Positions 57,788 through 64,000 of a stretch of DNA of 64,000 nucleotides are shown here, piece by piece. The translations under genes were made by a program, and so were the position numbers. Position 1 is the first letter of the stretch. Each line of letters starts with the position of its first letter. The notes under the pieces are model-generated. The model saw nothing but the letters and a program-made list of their open reading frames with translations, was not told where the DNA came from and made no database searches. Source of the DNA: Arbacia lixula (Eukaryota; Echinodermata; Echinoidea; Arbacioida; Arbaciidae); assembly GCA_963669155.1 (NCBI GenBank), contig OZ022576.1, positions 15,111,035 through 15,175,034 on the forward strand, given 5' to 3'.

Positions 57788-57827
<40 letters not shown>

Positions 57828-58280
57828 GGAGATAAAATATTGTAGAGAAATCTAATATCAATACTCGCATATAGTACATTGTGAAATTATGCAATATATA
57901 AGATACAAGTTTGAGTGTTTGTGACAGAGTGTCATTTATCACGATGATTTTTATAGATTCACTTTAAAATTCACACGCATGATAGCCACCTATGATAAAT
58001 CCGTTAACTTGTTTACGCCCAGTGCCGTTACGTGTTTATTGTTATTTCTTTTGCAACTGAAGTATTGTTAACACTGCTAGAAAAAGGAAAAACTAATTTC
58101 CACCATGTTTGGCTGCAAAGGTGAAATTTAATTGTGCCAACGTGATTTTATTTATGCCGTCAAAATCCCCTTAAAACATTATTGGAAAGTGGTTGTGTGT
58201 GTATGTGTGTGTGTGTGTGTGGGGGGGGGGGGTACCCCTACTTACATCTGTGCAAATCAGTTTTGACGTATACATACATC
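57759..58280. other. 3' flank of sulfotransferase paralog 2 with (TA)n and (GT)n(G)n
   Basis: A TA run (about 57792-57824) lies ~35 bp after the stop. A GT run passing into a G run lies at 58194-58231. Confidence 0.7.
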
Positions 58281-59450
58281 AACTGGTCGTACAAATACTT
58301 TTAATAATCATAGGCCAATCTCTAAACTTAAATTTTTTTCAAAAAATACTAGAACGACGTATATTTATCAGAAAACTGTCATTTATAGAAAAGAATATAG
58401 CCAATACGGTTTTAGACAGGGGCACTTCACACCTAATGTAATTTTGGAACCTATACATTATGTTGATAAAGCCTTTGACTCCAGAAAGCTTACACTTGCT
58501 GTTTTCATTGATTTAACAAAAGTTTTTGATATCATTAATCACTCATTTGTAATTACCAATTCAGGTCACTATGGTATAATGGGTTTTTCCTTAGAATGGT
58601 TTATGAATTATTCATGAACGTGAGCAATCATAATTGTAAATGGTGTCAATCTGAACCTAGATTTATTACACGCGGAGTGCCCCAGGGCTCTACACTGGCA
58701 ATGACTGGGGCCACTTCTTTTTCTCATATTCATAAATGACCTGCCCATGAGCGCCCCATAAAAAATATAAAGCCATTGTATTAATTTGATACAATGTAAA
58801 CTCACAACTTCAATGTATAAATGCATGCTTGTCTGCAAATGATCTCATTCTAAATGTAAACAAAACGAAATGTATGTTGCTTAGTATTTTAAGCAGAAAT
58901 ACCAACTAATCATTAGAGCTGTATATGTTCTAAGTAAATTACATTTTTCCTGAGAATGTTGTAAATATGCTATGGCATACTCTCATATCATCGCATTTTA
59001 ATTATTATCTTTTAGTCTGGTGTCTCACAAGAAAATGTTAAATTGCCGGAATCTATGTGTTACCGAAAAACAGCTAGGCGAATTATTTTTCCATTCTCCA
59101 TATACATCCAATTCTGCTCCTCTTCTTGTCAAATTGAACGTACTGCTGATATATGATATGATTTATCTATAAATAGGTATTTTCATTTTAAATTGTTATA
59201 AAGATGCATTACCTGTACCATATAAAGACTATCAAATTGAATCTTCATATCCACTCATACCCGAAACGAAAATAATAATAACAACAACACCCCTTTAGCA
59301 AAACCCTGTATATCAAAAAGAAGTGTTTTTTTTTTTTTTTTTTTTTTTGGGGGGGGGGGGGAGACCAGTAGTCTGGAATGACTTACCATTATTAGTTAAG
59401 CAATCCAATAGTGCAAATTATTTTAAATTCTTACTCGAACGGTACTAACC
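58281..59450 (+). pseudogene. decayed non-LTR reverse transcriptase
   Basis: Scattered frames still encode RT signatures in order: a degraded RPIS block (about 58310), QYGFRQGH, VFIDLTKVFDIINH (about 58504), HYGIMGFSLEWFMNY (about 58567), then GVPQGST (about 58675), FLIFINDLP (about 58720) and a C-terminal VWNDLP with SNSANYFKFLLE (about 59370-59440). Many stops and frameshifts, and a T/G homopolymer at 59326-59360, separate them. It is the same broad group as the element at 42-46 kb but clearly older and a different family. The probable 3' end is near 59760-59775 (GGAAATAAATTGAAATCTAA). Confidence 0.8.
59326..59360. repeat. T(n)G(n) homopolymer junction
   Basis: About 23 T residues run into about 12 G residues, inside the RT pseudogene. 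Confidence 0.9.
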
Positions 59451-59948
59451 TTTAAAAAAAATCTTCCTTCTCCTTTATTCTAATTACCAAAATATAACCC
59501 TCTTTCTTTCCTCCTTTCCTCTTCTCCCCTTTCTCTTCATGAAGTTTATGTTGTATGCTTGAATTTCTTTGGTATTTATTTGATATGTTTTGATATATTT
59601 TTTTTAAAGTGAACTGTGATCTGTGCGTTTTTATGTGTAATGGGATTATACCCACAACCCTCTGTGCTTAGTTTGGTTCCCCATAAACTTGTAAATATAC
59701 TTTTATATGAATATATGCACTTGTTTACATCTTGTTTTTTTTTCAATGTGGAAATAAATTGAAATCTAAATACTACTTTGTATTTTGTATTTGTATTTAG
59801 TATCGTAGTTCGTTGCTTCTATGAACGCTTTTTATACAGTCAAATTCTTACGAGGTCGATAATGTTGGTTTTATCACGGAGTGATAACTCCATGGTTTTA
59901 TTGTGATATCACATGAAGACTGTTATGCTGAATATAAGATACGAGCAC

Positions 59949-59950
<2 letters not shown>

Positions 59951-60008
<58 letters not shown>

Positions 60009-60009
60009 A

Positions 60010-60077
<68 letters not shown>

Positions 60078-60081
60078 GTGT
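59951..60081. repeat. (GA)n G(n) (GT)n compound microsatellite
   Basis: GA repeats to about 59998, a G run, then GT repeats to about 60081. The poly-Ser/Leu/His frames on the minus strand are artefacts. Confidence 0.95.
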
Positions 60082-60269
60082 GAATTAAAGAGATAGCGAA
60101 AGTAATAAGAGAGGGAGACGGGCAAACAACAGAGAGATAGAGACATAGAGAGGGAAAGGGGGATGGAGGGTAGGCTATAGAGACAGACATACAGAGTCAG
60201 AGAGATGGAGAAGGAGAACGACTGTTGGAAGGTGCTCCTAATTCCCATAGAAGAGCCCTTTTTTGTCCT

Positions 60270-60288
60270 CCCCCCCCCCCCCCCCCCC
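60270..60288. repeat. poly-C run
   Basis: About 19 consecutive C residues. Confidence 0.95.
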
Positions 60289-60711
60289 AGTTTTACATTA
60301 GTTTTAAATTACGTATGTATACGCACGGGTATTTTCTTTGTTTAAATGGACGAGTATTGCAGTTAAAGAAATAATGCACTTCAGTAAGAAGTTGATGTCA
60401 ATAAAAGCGGAACATAAAGTGAAATGATTGGCACAGGATTGAATATTACAGTGATCATGCAAGGTCATAGAAGTTTTGAATAATTCATATTTGCCAAACT
60501 AGAAATGATGTCGTAGGAGCCGTCGCTCTATATTCATTTGTTGAGTGTCATATTTTTTTCCCTTTCAAAATCACATTATCATTCAAGATCTACTCTGAGA
60601 ATAAAAAAGGACCCCTACCTGTCAATTCAATATTCATGAAACAACTACTAGATGTTAAAAAAAAAAACAACTTTTGACACCTTTGAAAAATGACTACAAA
60701 TCAGTTAGTAT

Positions 60712-60803
60712 TTGACACTCATGAGCACGCTTTAGAACCCATACAGATGTTTGAAAATAATTATGTTCGAGTTGAATTCTTCTCCTTCCTAACACCTCCA
60801 TGA
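60712..60803. repeat. fragment matching the right end of the hAT-like element
   Basis: CATGAGCACGCTTTAGAACC..ACAGATGTTTGA through CTAACACCTCC matches 36385-36468. It is a truncated or decayed second copy. Confidence 0.75.
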
Positions 60804-62002
60804 TTACATACAGAGCCATCTGTAGAGTTTGGCCAACATATACATGGCGCGTGGTGTTGCAGGGCAAGCCGATAACAAAAGAACAGTGCGTCATAATTTC
60901 TATACTACTGAAACCGAGTTGACCAAACTCTCTATAGATGGCTGGGCCTGTATATTTCAATTTCATGAACCCTCCCTTACACATGCATACACAATGTCAT
61001 TAAATGCTGGTAAAAATGTATATCCTTTTCTGCCATTCAAGTTCAATTTCAATTTCAATTTGGAATAATGAATTTGAATTAAATATTTTTGTCTTTTCTT
61101 TTTCTGATTTACATTGACTGTAAAATTGTTTGTGAATATTGTGATTATATTACATGATGAAATGATAAAACATATTTGTAAAATGTTATGTTTCCTCTTT
61201 GTAGGCCTTCATGACTGTGTAGGATAACCCGTCTATCACTTCTTCAATGCATTTTCTACACATTTCCCTGAGGATGTGATGATGATCAATGTGTCATCGG
61301 GGTCCCAAGTTCAACATTCCTTTGACATTATTAGCAGGCCCTGCAGCCTACGCGTTGATTCGTTGTTTTAGGCGCCTGTGTGTCATATGAATAAGTCCCC
61401 ATGAAGACAGTGTACATCTGTACATGCAAGGTATAGTAAGTGCACCCCCAGCATAGTTAGGAAGTGAACCTGCAGTGTACAGTCGAAGGCACGGATAGGG
61501 GAAAGCTGCGACAATTTCGTGATTTATTAACGTATTTCCAAGACGTTGTAATCACAATGCTCTGAATGCTTTTTCTAATGTAACTTAAAGTATGACAGAT
61601 GTGTGATTATTAGCTGGGCCTGAGGTAAGCTTCACATATGTCTAACGTTAGACTCTTTTTACAGTGCAGTGTCTACCCTGGATATCGTTTTACAGGTGTT
61701 GTTGTTTGTGTGGTCCCACGAATTGAAATTAGAGTCGGTACATCATGAACGGTGTGTACGTGGGAGAGGGAGCCGAGCAGCTTTAATTTTAGTTAAGTAA
61801 TATCGCAAGCTAAGGCCAGCTCTTTGGGGTATGACGGACTGTCAGATATGTGAAAATGAAATATCTGGAAAGAAGGAATTTATATTAAAATAATAATTTG
61901 TATTTTCTTCTCTACTGTCTGAAGCTGTTTTGAGCTGCCCGCCCTGGGCCTTGTGGAAGTTGATGTGAGCCTTCCTGACGGAGTGACGCTGAGCTGACAA
62001 GG
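60804..62002. other. non-coding; likely 5' flank/UTR of the following gene
   Basis: A TTCAAT-type tandem tail (about 61038-61065) may mark a retroelement 3' end. From about 61900 to 62002 the composition rises in GC and is probably 5' UTR. Confidence 0.45.
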
Positions 62003-63112
62003 ATGGATGGCCGCGATAATTCAAATCTTGGCTCGAGTGATTCTGAAGGTGCCCCAGCAAGACTACCTCCCAAGAGAGCCAAGTCAAAATCCAGGGTCTG
62101 GGACCGTGTAGCACGATTAGCGCGCAGGACACGTAGCTCCCGGGAAGGGGACAGCGACTTTGCATCTACTGGAGAGGAGGTTGGGGAGGCAGACCTCCCA
62201 TCAGAACAAATGGACCTAAGTGATAGCCCTTCCACAAGTTCGTATCTACATGTACCACCAAGTCCACGCAAACAGGACCTGTCAGACTGCAGCTCCTCGA
62301 GTGAAAGCGATTTGATGGTAAGTGGGAACGCGGCACGACTCCCTAAAGCCAAAGGAAAGAAAGAGAGGTACAAGCCACCGGATAACAGCGAAGTGGTGTA
62401 CCAACATTGTGTCCGTCCCAGTGCTGTCAAGGCCATGTTCCGACCCGCCGACTACAAACTCCTCCCCCAGGCCCAGAGTGAAGAAGTACAGCTCAGAAAA
62501 AAGAGGTTTCCCAACAATGCCATTCCCTGCAGACATTCCGATGGGTACGCCGTGGGCTGCGTACTTGAAGGGCAGAGGAGTAGGAATGGGGAGACCAGTG
62601 ATTTCTGCCACTGCCCTGCTTGCTGTTGCTGTCGTCGTGGTAATGTGGGTGGGGCGTCGGGGAGCTGGCCTCGCAACCGGTCATGTCCCCTTCGCATGAG
62701 CCTCCGAATGGCTGGGAGCACGTACCAGCTTCCCAAGGCCATACAATCCCCGTCCTCATCCCCGCGTTGTAAGAACATGTGGAAGCGCAACTCAGTTCAA
62801 GGTCCCCTCATGACCAAGTCGGTGTCACTCCAAGGCGAACGCCCAGGTAGCGCGATGTATGATATGCGCATAGCCACCCTGGAATGCGGGGAAGAAGAGA
62901 GGGCGGCTCTCAGGGCAAATCGCTCACTGGACATGCTGCACAGCGCTGTCATGCATGATGTGAAGGGACTCTCAAGGAGCATCCCACTGTTCTGCAAGCA
63001 GGAGAGAACAATCGAGGAGCAGAATGGGATGGACCACAAACATTGTAAAGAAAAGCCAATTGAATTGTGGAAAGATAAAGTGTCAGGATCCATCTTCAAG
63101 GAAAGGATAGAG
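62003..63112 (+). CDS. unidentified protein, first coding exon (partial gene)
   Basis: This 370-codon exon starts at an ATG with an in-frame TGA a few codons upstream and ends at a strong donor (GAG|GTAAGT, phase 0). The N-terminal third is Ser/Asp/Glu-rich and probably disordered, with basic patches (PPKRAKSKSR, LARRTRSSRE) that could be nuclear signals. It is followed by KKERYKPPDN and a short Cys-rich segment (CHCPACCCCRRG at about 201-212). The C-terminal part becomes more ordered (MYDMRIATLECGEEERAALRANR, then KEKPIELWKDKVSGSIFKERIE). Composition and the clean splice site support a real gene. I do not recognise the family. An F-box or related adaptor is a weak possibility, because the next exon resembles the WF-x-QWxxxQ-type helix found before F-boxes in some such proteins. 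The window ends before the gene does. Confidence 0.75.
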
Positions 63113-63771
63113 GTAAGTTTTATGATTTATTTATATTCTTGCACTTGATTCCGGTCTGTAGTGCAGTACATGTAGATCAGACATGTGACATACATGAAAT
63201 ATAAGATGTTACATGGTACAAAGATATTTAAACAGGTCTGTGGTTTTACACTAAGATGAACATTTGTAGTGTTTTAATTCTTTGAAATTTTCCTTATGTC
63301 TGGTATTATTGTCATTCATTTTGTCTATCACACATGCTTGGTCATGATTTTTATTACTCCAAGGTACAGTTTAAGCAAACATTGATGGAAAAGTTGTTAT
63401 CAAGGAAGAATTTTGCCAAAGGCACTGTTCATCATTTTCACAATTTTTTGGTGGAATGTAATATTTGTCAAATTTGATATACATGTTACTACATGTAGGT
63501 GATTTTGTCTTCCTCTGGGGGGGGGGGGGGGGGGGGGGGAGGGGGATCAAAGGGTAGTGCATGATTCATGTACAGTATGTCTTTATGTATACAAGCACAT
63601 TGTATACATTTTTGCATTTATTTGTTTCTTTATCATTTTGTATACAAATAATTGAGAATAAAAATGGTTTATACCCAATAACTAATAATGAGAATCACAT
63701 TCTTCATCTGTATGATTGAAAACAAACATCTCATGTTCATGTTACACTTTTTCATTGTCATCTCTTTCCAG
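63113..63771 (+). other. intron of the right-edge gene, with poly-G run
   Basis: AT-rich intron with a G run at about 63519-63539. No other feature. Confidence 0.7.
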
Positions 63772-63837
63772 ACAATGCTGGAATGGTTTCGTGAGTTCAA
63801 CGACCAGCAGAAGAACATTGTGATGAAGAGGCTTCTG
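63772..63837 (+). CDS. unidentified protein, second coding exon (66 nt)
   Basis: Bounded by acceptor TTTCCAG and donor CTG|GTAGGG, exactly 22 codons, phase 0 on both sides, as needed to follow the exon ending at 63112. It encodes TMLEWFREFNDQQKNIVMKR and then LL, an amphipathic helical motif that continues smoothly from KERIE. The gene runs off the right end. Confidence 0.75.
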
Positions 63838-64000
63838 GTAGGGCGAACATATTCTGTTATGATCTGTCGTGTGGTACATAGTCCCATGAATATGCATAAA
63901 GATTGAAGTGAAATCAATATAAAAACATAAACCATAAACAAAGATACAAACTAAATGTGTACATGGGATTAGGGTTCCATGCCGTGGAGTTGCTTCCTTC
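63838..64000 (+). other. start of the next intron, truncated by window end
   Basis: Sequence after the GTAGGG donor, with no coding signal before the window ends. Confidence 0.55.

Noticed and set aside
1-64000. CRISPR arrays, rRNA genes, bacterial operons or phage modules
   Set aside because: None seen. The direct repeats present are microsatellites or transposon-derived, and the gene structure is eukaryotic with introns.

Overview
This is a window of an animal nuclear genome. Coding DNA is sparse, two clear genes are split by introns with GT..AG junctions, and most of the sequence is AT-rich non-coding DNA with microsatellites, homopolymers, foldback/MITE-type elements and non-LTR retrotransposon remains. 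There are no operons, Shine-Dalgarno sites or CRISPR arrays. The style (dense short inverted-repeat elements, CR1/Jockey-like retroelements, carbohydrate sulfotransferase paralogs, an intronless class A GPCR) fits a marine invertebrate deuterostome, perhaps an echinoderm such as a sea urchin. That assignment is inference and was not checked by search.

Layout. 1-19.6 kb: no convincing gene. It holds a TTAA-flanked MITE (1024-1608), two inverted copies of a ~0.9 kb hairpin-bearing repeat (2285-3196 and 15926-16789), small foldbacks, and long microsatellites including a ~380 bp TTC tract. 19.6-21.5 kb: an intronless rhodopsin-family GPCR of 641 residues on the minus strand. 21.5-32.5 kb: non-coding, microsatellite-rich.

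32.5-57.8 kb is the most interesting part: two paralogous three-exon genes for Golgi-type type II membrane sulfotransferases, transcribed divergently. The minus-strand gene uses exons 46577-46484, 35361-35301 and 33666-32523 (432 aa). The plus-strand gene uses exons 52191-52287, 52916-52973 and 56618-57758 (431 aa). Exons 1 and 2 are too short to be seen as separate ORFs and were found by matching the paralogs and their splice sites. Intron phases are identical (1, then 2). Introns of the minus gene carry a nearly complete but broken non-LTR retrotransposon (ORF1 plus endonuclease/RT, ~42.1-46.4 kb), a ~1 kb palindrome, a hAT-like element nested inside a TTAA-type MITE, and a foldback with YY1-like motifs. 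Intron 2 of the plus gene carries an element built around CCCATATGGG motifs.

57.8-62 kb: a decayed second reverse transcriptase and microsatellites. 62.0-64 kb: the 5' part of an unidentified spliced gene on the plus strand (coding exon 62003-63112, then a 66-nt exon 63772-63837), continuing beyond the window. The genes show no obvious shared pathway; the only functional unit is the sulfotransferase pair, which probably acts on glycans in the Golgi.
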